DNA of 41,140 nucleotides, from NCBI GenBank assembly GCA_033875315.1, contig JANRJG010000018.1:1-41140 (forward strand), in the 5' to 3' direction. Positions 33,488 through 41,140 of the stretch are shown here, in pieces. Both the position numbers and the translations under genes were made by a program. The notes below the pieces were generated by a model. That model was not told the origin of the DNA. It ran no database searches and worked only from the letters and a program-made list of their open reading frames with translations. Position 1 is the first letter of the stretch. The number at the start of each line of letters is the position of its first letter. The DNA comes from Candidatus Methylacidiphilales bacterium. Lineage in GTDB: Bacteria; Verrucomicrobiota; Verrucomicrobiia; Methylacidiphilales; CAZTYG01.

Positions 33488-35134
33488 TCACAGGGGGTTG
33501 GGTGTTTTGCGTCTGGGGTCCGCCAGGGCTGCCACCTCTTCAGCGGTCAGGGCATGATCGGCCAGAAAAAGGTCGGAGAAGCGGCCCGAAAAATCTTCGG
33601 CCACCGCGACCCGGGGCCCGATCAGGACGGCATTCTGCAGGGCTTGTTCCGCCACCACCTGACCATTGATGTAGACAATGGCCCGTTCGGGGGAGACGGT
33701 GAAGGCTACGTTAACCCAACCGGAAGGCAGGGGCGTCTTGGTGGTGAGGCTGGCCCCGGCCACATGGAGGGTGAGCACGCCTCCCGGTCCGAAGACCCAT
33801 TTGCAGCCGGTTCCCGTCCCGGTGAGGGTTCCACGTTTATAGAGGGTGCCCGAGGGTTTATCCGGCAAGATCCATGAGGCCACGGTGGTGGCTGTCCCCG
33901 GGTGTGGGCATCCGGAGAGTTCCAATCCGCCCCGGCCCCGGCCCACCTGGATGACCTGTCCGCGCTGCGGGTCGGCGACCAACCCGGCCGTGGTGACCCC
34001 CGCCTTGTCCAGCGCAGGCAGATGCAAGGCCACCCCCTCCCCGGCCTTTCCAGCAATACGACCCTCCGTCATTTGGTCCCCGGCAATGCTCCAACTCCGA
34101 TTTTGCGGGGAATCAGGCTGGAGATTGGCTTTTCCCTGGAGATAACCCATCGAGACCAGGAAGGCGTCAACCGCCCTCATGGCGTCGAGCCATTCCGCTC
34201 CGGTGGAACGGTAGCCGAAGAGAATGAACGCATGCCCGGCCTTGGGCAGGGTGAAGAGGTCGCCACGCACGCCCGCAGCTTTGAGCTTGGCCTGGAATTC
34301 CGAGGAATGCCGCGGATCGACCACGCTGTCCCCCAGGCCATGCAGGAGCAGGGAGGGGGCGGCCTGTGGAGTGATGTTCCACATCGGGGAAATCGCCCGG
34401 GCACGGTCGTTGAGGCCAAGTGCTTCGTTTGCTTCCCAAAACCGCGGTGTGTTGGGGACAAAAGCCCGCCATTTGGGGTCCAGCAGGTCGGTGATGGGAT
34501 TGCAGGGAATGGTGAGGTTGGCCCGGCCGCTGACCGCGAGGTCATCCCCCGGGTTGTCAAATCGATCGATGGTACCGAGACAGGCGGCAAGGTGGCCTCC
34601 GGCGGAATCGCCGATGACGGCGATACGATCGGGGTCGATGCCGAGGCGGTCGGCGTTTTTTCTCAGGGTGCGTAGGGCCGAACGACAATCGGCCAAGAGG
34701 TCGAAAAGACTGGGGCCCTTTTCGAAGGCCTCCTTCTCATTATCCTTATCCGGGCGTGGGACATGGCGGTAGGAAATCGTGACCCCGACCGCACCACGGG
34801 CGGCGAAGTAGCGGGCGTGGGGAGCAAAGACGCCGCCGTCCCAGGCCGAGACATCCCCACCTTTCCATCCCGACCAGGCCCCACCATGGAGGCAGAGGAT
34901 GACCGGACGGCGTCCGCTTTTATCTTCCCCGGCTCTGGGCAGAAATACGGCCATGGGCAAATCGATGCCATCCACCGTTTTGTAGGCCATGCGTTCGTCA
35001 GGCAGGCGGCCATCCGAATCCAAATCCTCCGGATGGATGCGGGTTTCTGAGGCCTGCGTCCATCCCGGAACCAAACACAAGAAGGCGGCGAGGGACATGC
35101 CCAGCCAAGGCAATGGTTGAAAGGTGCCCGGCAT
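33488..35134 (-). CDS. Secreted esterase (BD-FAE-like alpha/beta hydrolase) with C-terminal LamG-like domain
   Basis: The 548-residue product starts from MPGTFQPLPWLGM and has a signal peptide. The esterase domain (about 40-320) has the oxyanion motif LHGGAWSGW (83-86), nucleophile Ser177 in GDSAGGH, probable Asp269 in LGDSVVD and His301 in KAGHAF, so the triad is complete. A LamG/concanavalin-like beta-sandwich follows at about 350-540 (TVASWILPDKPSGTLYK; VNVAFTVSPERAIVYINGQVV). Such enzymes deacetylate or deferuloylate plant and algal polysaccharides, while LamG may bind them. The ATG overlaps the stop of the large upstream gene as TGATG. It is followed after 8 bases by another hydrolase-like gene. 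The ester bond cleaved is unknown. Confidence 0.82.
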   Translation of the reverse strand: MPGTFQPLPWLGMSLAAFLCLVPGWTQASETRIHPEDLDSDGRLPDERMAYKTVDGIDLPMAVFLPRAGEDKSGRRPVILCLHGGAWSGWKGGDVSAWDGGVFAPHARYFAARGAVGVTISYRHVPRPDKDNEKEAFEKGPSLFDLLADCRSALRTLRKNADRLGIDPDRIAVIGDSAGGHLAACLGTIDRFDNPGDDLAVSGRANLTIPCNPITDLLDPKWRAFVPNTPRFWEANEALGLNDRARAISPMWNITPQAAPSLLLHGLGDSVVDPRHSSEFQAKLKAAGVRGDLFTLPKAGHAFILFGYRSTGAEWLDAMRAVDAFLVSMGYLQGKANLQPDSPQNRSWSIAGDQMTEGRIAGKAGEGVALHLPALDKAGVTTAGLVADPQRGQVIQVGRGRGGLELSGCPHPGTATTVASWILPDKPSGTLYKRGTLTGTGTGCKWVFGPGGVLTLHVAGASLTTKTPLPSGWVNVAFTVSPERAIVYINGQVVAEQALQNAVLIGPRVAVAEDFSGRFSDLFLADHALTAEEVAALADPRRKTPNPL

Positions 35135-38100
35135 CAGGGGGTTTTCCTTGGGGTGGCTTTTCCCGGAATCTCCGGCGTTGCCGAAACTTTTACATACCAC
35201 TGGCGAATTTCATCCGGACCCAGGACGCGCCCGTAGACCGAGGCCGAAGCTACTTCGGCGGTGTGGTCGGTGAAGAAATCCAAAGCGTCGGTGGCGAGGG
35301 ATGGGCTGCCCGGCCCTGCCGCCACTTTTTCGCCATTGATATACAAGATCTGGGCGTCGGCGTCCGAAGCCAACACCACATGGGTCCATTCCCCCGGGGC
35401 GACCTTTCCTCCGGAAAACTTGCCGGGCCCCACTTGGATATGGCCCCGGGAAAGGGCGCAGGAAACCGTCTTGTAGGATTTGCCGAAGGCGGTCAAGCCG
35501 TCCTTGCCGAAGAGTTTGCCATCGGCGGATGGACTGCGGAACCAGACCCCCACCGTGATGGCGTTGTCGCGCATGCGCAGCCCGGTGAGCTTGAAGGCGG
35601 AATTTCCCAAGCCCTTGGTCAGGTTGATGTCGACGATCTGACCGGCCTCGCCCGTGGCCTTGGCCGGCTGGGGATTGGCGAGCAGGACACGTCCGACAGA
35701 ACCCGGACCGGAGCCGGGCTTGCCTTCCGGCGCCACCCACACCGCGCACGGTTGCGCATTTGCCATCGGACCCTGCTCACCATTCCATCCGGCAAAGTCC
35801 ACGTGTCCGATCCGGTCGCGCAGGGGGCGGTCGACCAGGGAGAAAGCCACCCGGGCGGGCGGCGTGGCCGCCTGGGCCCGGCCTTGGACATAGGCCGCTG
35901 CCGTCAGGGTGGCGTTCCCGGCCACGGTCACCGGGCCACGATACAAGGTCGCATCCGGGCCCGGATCACGGCCGTCCAGCGTGTAGCGGATCTGTCCCTC
36001 CCGGCCGGCGGGCAACGACAGAACCACCGGTGTCGGACGGAAAATTTCCACCACGGAATCAGCCCGTGCTGCATCCTTCGGGCGGATGTCCACGGTCAAC
36101 GGACGGGATAGCTCCGCGGCCGTGAGGGGCAGGGTCTGGCCGTCAGGATAAGTCACGCTGCCGGCGGCGGGGCTGCTGCCCAGGCGAAGGGAGACCTCAT
36201 GCCATCCGGCCTTCAGTCCGATGCGGCGCAGGGGGAAACGCCCGGGAATGCCCCGTTGCACCACCACCTCGCCATCGATGCGGAGTTGGTTCTGGTAAGC
36301 GGCCCGCAATTCTCCCAACCCGGCACTGGCGCCACGTCGGGAGGGCAGATCAAAGGCATAGATCCCGTCCGCCGGCGCGTGGAACCAGCCATCGTAAACC
36401 CGGACGAGTGCGGGTCGCAGATTGGCTTCCAGGACTTCCGTTTTTTCCTGGCGCAACGGGGGCAATCCCTCGATGTCGAGGTAGTCGGGATCGTGGTTTT
36501 TGTTTTCGCGCTCAAAGATGGAGAGGACCACCCCGGGTTCCATCCAGCCGGGGGCGGGCCGGGCCTCTTTCCAGACCACGGCCGGGGCAAAGGGAGCGGC
36601 GGCGGAAAGCGGGGAAGTGGCCAGGCGGGAATGATCAATGGCCTGATCCGGTCCGGATTCATGCCGGACGGTGACCCGGAACGGCATGAGGTCGGCGGTG
36701 GCCAGGTTCCAATACAGGGGATCGCAAACGATCAGTTCCAAAGGATGCCAGCCAGTTCCGAGGACGGCGGTGCCCCGGCGGACGGCTTGTTGTTGGTGGT
36801 AAACCCCGGTCGAGGCCATCACGGTCTGTCCGGCAACCTGCAAACGCACCGGGCCGCAGGAATCCACGGCGAATTCATGGGCCCCGGGGGCATCGGCCCG
36901 GAACCAGCCCGTGAAGCGGTAGAATCCCTTGACTTGCTTGTCCGTCGCCGCCAAGGGCACGGTGTGCGGCAGCTGGAATCCCGGGGCAAGGGACGTGGAG
37001 ACGGGGGTTTCCCGGTCGAGGTCCGGAAGCATGACCTTATTGGCGCGGAAGAATCCGCGGTCGTCCCACATGACTGTCTTCTTTTCATAAACCCGGACCT
37101 GGAGCCCGGATTGGCTGCCAGCGGGAGGCTGGCTGATTCCTGCGGCGGCGGGCACCTGGATGAAACGCGCTTTGAGCACCGCACCCATGCTTTGTCCGCC
37201 GGGCCAGGCGGGATCCACGATGCGGGCCTGGACCTCGGTGGTCTTCTTGATTTCCAAGGGCGTCTGATAGCGCGGTGACTTGGCGTGGGGCGGGGTACCG
37301 TCGAGGGTGTAGACCACATAGGCCGGAGCCGGAGGCCGGACCCAACCCGCCTGGATCATCCCATCAAACCGGTATTCCGGGACTTCCCCTTCGGCGCGGG
37401 TGGTGCGGGCCTCGTTGACATCGGTGCGCACTCCGCGGACGTCCAGCACCGGGCGGGCCGGCGTCGCCCGGGTGGGAATTTCTCCACCGCTTTTTCCTTC
37501 CCGCTGCATGGCAAAGACCGTGCGCCCGCCGTCAGCTTGGGCGAAACGATAGGTGTCTTTCTGGTCGCCGATGACCACGGACAATTCGCTCCGGTCCCGG
37601 TTCCATTCGGTCACCGGCAGGGGGTCGCCCTGGCGGAAGGGATAGAGCATGACCCGGAACTCCGGCGATTCGGAAATGGCGGGGATGGTCAGGCGGGCGG
37701 AGCCCTTGTAGGGATAGTGCACTTCCACGGGGGTGTTCTCAAGCCGGGGGACCGGATAACCGTAGGGGCTGTTGCGCCAAAGGACGCGCACCAGCAGCAG
37801 GGGATCTCCCTTGGCCGGGGTCAGGCGGCCTGATTTCGGATCACGCGGTGTTCCCTCCAGCCCGAGGATCAGGTCGCTTTGGCGTTTCTCGGAGGGATCG
37901 ACGTTCTGGAACTGGACTTCGGGGATTTTGGCCTCGACCAACCGGGCCCCGTCAGGCACGGAAATGTTCCATTCATAGAGGTGGCTTTTGCCATCCTTGC
38001 GGGCGTCATCCAGGACCAGGACGTAGGGCCTCGCCCCGCGCGCCAGATGGACGGTGCGGTAAGCTTGTTCCACCGGATTGTTGGACTTGTAGTGTTCGAC

Positions 38101-39852
38101 CAGACGGGTCTCCCCGCTCCAGGGTCCGTAATCGGTGTGGGCGTAGCCGTCATCCCATTGGACCGTTCCGGGATGGAAGGCCACCTGGAGGTCGCGGGTG
38201 AGGTCGTAGTTCCCTTCGGCAAATGGCGCATAGTAAGGGATCTTGGCCGACGGGAAGTCGAGCGGATGGACCTGCATGACCTTGGAATGGGAATAGGCAA
38301 TTTTGCCATCGCCGGCCGCGGTGACGCCGAGCGGGCTGTCTTGCACGCCGAGCCAAACGCCGGGGCAGGGCGGCCAGGCCAATCCCTTGCCATCGATGGT
38401 GAGCATGTTCTGCAGGCCGGTGGCCTTGACCGCGAGCATGTCAACGTCGCGGACCCAGTTGACGCCGTGGGCCCAGAGCGTGAGGCGGTTGGTTTCCGAT
38501 CCTTCATGACCCCCGTAGAAAAAGTCCTGCTTGCAGACAAACCCGAGTTTGAGGTCGTCGATGCGGGACGAATTCTTGGCCAGAAGGTATCCACGGGTGT
38601 CGTCCTTCCACGTAAGCGGGAGCTTGAGGGCATCGATGCGGGCCTGGTCGTTCCAGTCCAGGGGCCGGCCCTGTTTGTCGAGCATGCCCTCCTCGGCAAA
38701 GAGCAGGAGCAGATCGGGGGAAATGCCCACCGGATTGGGCCACTTGGCCTTGGGATCGGTCAGGAAATCGTGCGAGGAAAAGGTGGCCCGATAAAGCCAG
38801 TCGTAACCCAGATCGCCGGGATGGAAGTAGCGCATCATCCAGATGACATGGAAGGCCGAGGCCCGCATCTCGTCGCGGATCTGCCAGCGGCCATCCACCC
38901 AGCGGATGGCTTGTTGGAAGAAATTCATCTTGGCGCGGAGGTGGCTGTGTTTGAGGAAATCCCGCTCGCGCCGTCCGACCGCGACAAAGGCGGAGATGTT
39001 GAGCCAACCCTTGATCGACTCGTAGCACATGCCGTCTTTGTTCAGATACCAGTTCAGCATGGCCCGGCACTTGCGCACCGCGAGTTTGAAGACGGCGGGG
39101 TCATAGCCTTTTTCCCCCTCGATGAGCAGGAGAAGACGGATGTATTCCATGCCGAAGCCCTGGTGGTTGTTGATCATGAAGTGCTCGGGGTAGGTCATGA
39201 AGTTGGAGATGCGTCCGCGGGTCAAACGGGCGATGACACGTCGGGCGGATTCGCGTTCCTCCGGTGTCATCCACCCGTGGAGGTAATCGTAGTCGAGCAG
39301 GGCCCAGATTTCCGTCGGCGGATCGGGATCGCCGGAGGCGGTCAGGGATCGTTCCACGCACCACAGGTTGTCCCGGTCGGGCTGGGCGTCGATTTTGTCC
39401 AGCTTGGGTTCAAGGGTTTTGATTTTGCGCACCAAGTCGGCGGCCAGCTTGCGGCCAAGGACATCGTCCTTGGCCACCAGGGCATAGAAGGCGCTGCGGG
39501 ACTCGGACACCCGGGCCCACATGACGCGGAAGGCCGCCGGGGCCTTTTCACCCAGGGCGACCTTGGCCCGGATGCGGTCGACATCCGCGGGTGACAAGAG
39601 AACACGGGGATGGACGCCGGGGGGCGGGACGGACGAGAGCCGGTCGTCGGCGAATGCCGGGTCGAGGTAATCCACCTCCACCTTCGGCGGGGCGGGCCAG
39701 AAGTCGCCGCGCAGCGCATCGGCGGCGGGAAGGATGGCGCGGGGTTTCCACGACGGTTCGCGATAATACCCCTCTGCGGCCGAGATGGCACAGGTAAGTG
39801 CGGAGAGTCCGAGGAGGGTGGTCAGAATGAGTGCGGCAGGCTTGGTGTGCAT
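35134..39852 (-). CDS. Giant secreted heparinase II/III-like multidomain polysaccharide lyase candidate
   Basis: The 1572-residue product has a signal peptide (1-26). A helical region (about 70-400) with HPRVLLSPADVDRIRAK and FMINNHQGFGMEY and a beta-rich region (about 420-770) with GGHEGSETNRLTLWAHGVNW resemble heparinase II/III-type alginate, heparin or oligoalginate lyases. Next come a CHB_HEX-type segment (YVVYTLDGTPP, about 845-900), a PA14-like domain (about 915-1070), a second PA14-like region (1105-1230), another CHB_HEX segment (IRYTLDGRDPGPD, about 1270-1340) and a C-terminal LamG-like domain (about 1345-1560, WTHVVLASDADAQILYING). Possible catalytic Asn/His are in NNHQG. The stop overlaps the esterase start. 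It follows the fucosidase by 22 bases. The exact substrate is open. Confidence 0.75.
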   Translation of the reverse strand: MHTKPAALILTTLLGLSALTCAISAAEGYYREPSWKPRAILPAADALRGDFWPAPPKVEVDYLDPAFADDRLSSVPPPGVHPRVLLSPADVDRIRAKVALGEKAPAAFRVMWARVSESRSAFYALVAKDDVLGRKLAADLVRKIKTLEPKLDKIDAQPDRDNLWCVERSLTASGDPDPPTEIWALLDYDYLHGWMTPEERESARRVIARLTRGRISNFMTYPEHFMINNHQGFGMEYIRLLLLIEGEKGYDPAVFKLAVRKCRAMLNWYLNKDGMCYESIKGWLNISAFVAVGRRERDFLKHSHLRAKMNFFQQAIRWVDGRWQIRDEMRASAFHVIWMMRYFHPGDLGYDWLYRATFSSHDFLTDPKAKWPNPVGISPDLLLLFAEEGMLDKQGRPLDWNDQARIDALKLPLTWKDDTRGYLLAKNSSRIDDLKLGFVCKQDFFYGGHEGSETNRLTLWAHGVNWVRDVDMLAVKATGLQNMLTIDGKGLAWPPCPGVWLGVQDSPLGVTAAGDGKIAYSHSKVMQVHPLDFPSAKIPYYAPFAEGNYDLTRDLQVAFHPGTVQWDDGYAHTDYGPWSGETRLVEHYKSNNPVEQAYRTVHLARGARPYVLVLDDARKDGKSHLYEWNISVPDGARLVEAKIPEVQFQNVDPSEKRQSDLILGLEGTPRDPKSGRLTPAKGDPLLLVRVLWRNSPYGYPVPRLENTPVEVHYPYKGSARLTIPAISESPEFRVMLYPFRQGDPLPVTEWNRDRSELSVVIGDQKDTYRFAQADGGRTVFAMQREGKSGGEIPTRATPARPVLDVRGVRTDVNEARTTRAEGEVPEYRFDGMIQAGWVRPPAPAYVVYTLDGTPPHAKSPRYQTPLEIKKTTEVQARIVDPAWPGGQSMGAVLKARFIQVPAAAGISQPPAGSQSGLQVRVYEKKTVMWDDRGFFRANKVMLPDLDRETPVSTSLAPGFQLPHTVPLAATDKQVKGFYRFTGWFRADAPGAHEFAVDSCGPVRLQVAGQTVMASTGVYHQQQAVRRGTAVLGTGWHPLELIVCDPLYWNLATADLMPFRVTVRHESGPDQAIDHSRLATSPLSAAAPFAPAVVWKEARPAPGWMEPGVVLSIFERENKNHDPDYLDIEGLPPLRQEKTEVLEANLRPALVRVYDGWFHAPADGIYAFDLPSRRGASAGLGELRAAYQNQLRIDGEVVVQRGIPGRFPLRRIGLKAGWHEVSLRLGSSPAAGSVTYPDGQTLPLTAAELSRPLTVDIRPKDAARADSVVEIFRPTPVVLSLPAGREGQIRYTLDGRDPGPDATLYRGPVTVAGNATLTAAAYVQGRAQAATPPARVAFSLVDRPLRDRIGHVDFAGWNGEQGPMANAQPCAVWVAPEGKPGSGPGSVGRVLLANPQPAKATGEAGQIVDINLTKGLGNSAFKLTGLRMRDNAITVGVWFRSPSADGKLFGKDGLTAFGKSYKTVSCALSRGHIQVGPGKFSGGKVAPGEWTHVVLASDADAQILYINGEKVAAGPGSPSLATDALDFFTDHTAEVASASVYGRVLGPDEIRQWYVKVSATPEIPGKATPRKTP

Positions 39853-39874
39853 AAGATATGGGGTGTTGGGTTAC

Positions 39875-41140
39875 TCAGTGTCCGGGTGCGATTCCGGTTC
39901 CGCTGCCCACGGGGGGCACGGATTGTTGGACCGTCGGTTCCGTGCGGATTTCACGATCCTGCAACTCGAGGCAAACGACACTGACCTCCGGATCGGGGGC
40001 GGAGGCGGGAAGCCGCAGCACCACCGAGGATGCGGTCTGTTCGAAAGGAATGGGGGTTTTTTTAGGGTCTGCGAGTAGGTAGACTTTTCTAACTTGGGTG
40101 AGCAGCCCGGAAAGCGTGAAGGGTTGGTTCGGCCATTTCATCAGGTGAAGATACACCCGGCCGGGCTTGGTGGTCGCGCGCCATTCCCAAGAGGGGATAA
40201 ACTTGGGCTGACCTTTGTTATCCTTTTCCGTTTCACTGAAGCGACCGGCCTCGGGACCGAAGGGGGTGGCTTGCGAGCCGTAGATCGCCTCGCCGTTGAC
40301 TTTCATCCAACGTCCCATGGCGCGCAGGCTGTCGATGCTCGGCTGCGGAATGGAGCCCTCGCCATCGGGGCCTACGTTGAGCAGATAATTCCCTCCTTTG
40401 CTGGCGATGTCGCAGAGGTTTCGCAAAAGAGTGGCGTTGGATTTCCAGTTGTGGTCGTAACTTTTGAAGCCCCATGTGTCGTTCATGGTCATGCACGTCT
40501 CCCAATCGCGACCGGGGTAGCCTTGGGGCGGGATGTATTGCTCGGGTGTCTCAGTATCGCCTTGGATACCGCCGCCGAGTCGGTTGTTCATGATCAGGCC
40601 CGGGCGGATTTCCTGAACCACATCGTTGATCTTTTTTGCATGGCTGGGCTGCATCCAGCGACGGGGGGTGTCCCACCAAAGGACGGCGGGAACGTCGGAA
40701 CCATAGCGGGTGAGCAGCTCGCGGGTCTGGGGCACGGCAATCGAGTCGATATAGTCATCGAAACTACCGAGCTGCGCGGGATCCCAGTGGTCAGTGGAAC
40801 GAGGACCGTATTTCCAGCAAGCACCGCCGGGATGGGTCCAGTCCTGGGCCTGGGAATAATAGAATCCGAGCTTCAGCCCGTGTTTGCGGCAGGCGCTGGC
40901 GAGTTCGGCGAGCGGGTCGCGTTTGAAGGGCGTGGCATCGGCGATGTTGAACGGGCTGGCCTTGGAGGGCCACAGGGCGAAGCCGTCGTGGTGCTTGGCG
41001 GTGATGACGATGTATTTCATGCCGGCCTCTTTGGCAAGGACGACCCAGGATTCCGCGTCAAACTTTGTCGGGTTGAATTGGGTGGCGAGCGTCTTGTAAT
41101 CAGCGACGGGGATATCACCGCAATTCATGATCCATTCACC
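39875..41140 (-). CDS. Alpha-L-fucosidase, GH29 (5' end cut by window edge)
   Basis: About 420 residues are visible and the frame continues past the right edge (GEWIMNCGDI), so the start and signal peptide are missing. GH29 features are present: YKTLATQFNPTKFDAESWV, GMKYIVITAKHHDGFALW (the His pair near the active site), LKLGFYYSQAQDW, and AVLWWDTPRR, where the Asp is in the usual nucleophile position. GKGGNYLLNVGPDGEGSIP is also diagnostic. A beta-sandwich-like C-terminal tail follows. It removes terminal alpha-L-fucose from glycans. It is first visible in a co-directional run with the heparinase-like, esterase-LamG and hydrolase genes. Released fucose could enter through the FucP-type symporter encoded at 7264-8754. 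Confidence 0.9.
   Translation of the reverse strand, partial: GEWIMNCGDIPVADYKTLATQFNPTKFDAESWVVLAKEAGMKYIVITAKHHDGFALWPSKASPFNIADATPFKRDPLAELASACRKHGLKLGFYYSQAQDWTHPGGACWKYGPRSTDHWDPAQLGSFDDYIDSIAVPQTRELLTRYGSDVPAVLWWDTPRRWMQPSHAKKINDVVQEIRPGLIMNNRLGGGIQGDTETPEQYIPPQGYPGRDWETCMTMNDTWGFKSYDHNWKSNATLLRNLCDIASKGGNYLLNVGPDGEGSIPQPSIDSLRAMGRWMKVNGEAIYGSQATPFGPEAGRFSETEKDNKGQPKFIPSWEWRATTKPGRVYLHLMKWPNQPFTLSGLLTQVRKVYLLADPKKTPIPFEQTASSVVLRLPASAPDPEVSVVCLELQDREIRTEPTVQQSVPPVGSGTGIAPGH

Noticed and set aside
32205-39594. Long plus-strand open frames (450 and 571 codons) opposite the hydrolase and heparinase-like genes
   Set aside because: They lie wholly antisense to genes with signal peptides and recognisable domains, and show no domain or start-site support.

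Overview
The window most likely comes from a Verrucomicrobiota bacterium with high GC content. The best lineage evidence is a block at 23511-30179: a giant pilin-like protein, a small secreted protein and three overlapping prepilin-like genes. This matches the four-gene 'Verru_Chthon' cassette known from Verrucomicrobium and Chthoniobacter relatives. The many Tat-exported Gfo/Idh oxidoreductases, with DUF1080, ThuA-HEAT, PmoA-like and carbohydrate-active enzymes, also fit a polysaccharide-degrading member of the PVC group.

Left part (1-7157). The window opens in the 3' end of an IS630-type transposase. A secreted thioredoxin-like protein and a heat-shock operon follow on the minus strand (dnaK, then groES, then groEL, with an intrinsic terminator). 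Next, on the plus strand, come an SMP-30-type sugar lactonase and a fumarylacetoacetate-hydrolase-family enzyme, then a tRNA-Lys(CUU) on the minus strand. With the following FucP-type sugar symporter (minus) and a divergent PAS-AraC regulator (plus), the lactonase and hydrolase look like an oxidative deoxysugar or pentose route (L-fucose or similar).

Middle part (9859-20794, plus strand). A tightly packed run encodes two Tat-exported Gfo/Idh oxidoreductases, a secreted DUF1080 protein, a ThuA-HEAT fusion, a DoxX-like membrane protein and a secreted discoidin-like protein. I read this as an extracytoplasmic sugar-oxidation (keto-sugar) system with a possible membrane electron outlet. A second run holds an Agl23-like membrane glycosyltransferase, an ApbE flavin transferase and a PmoA-like protein.

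Secretion and pilus part (21005-30179). A GH43 glycosidase is translationally coupled to a pseudopilin on the minus strand. Divergent from them lies the Verru_Chthon cassette. From leader sequences and gene order I interpret the cassette as a divergent GspH-I-J-K minor-pseudopilin tip complex with a K-like subunit about four times the usual size. Base composition drops sharply inside that large gene.

Right part (30180-41140, minus strand). A GH16 glucanase-type gene is bracketed by two related palindromic elements. Beyond it lies an apparent operon running from an alpha-L-fucosidase (GH29, cut by the window edge) through a 1572-residue heparinase-like multidomain protein and an esterase-LamG fusion to a second secreted alpha/beta-hydrolase-like protein. 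Together with the fucose-type transporter and catabolic genes on the left, this suggests use of a fucose-containing acidic polysaccharide. The substrate itself cannot be read from the sequence.
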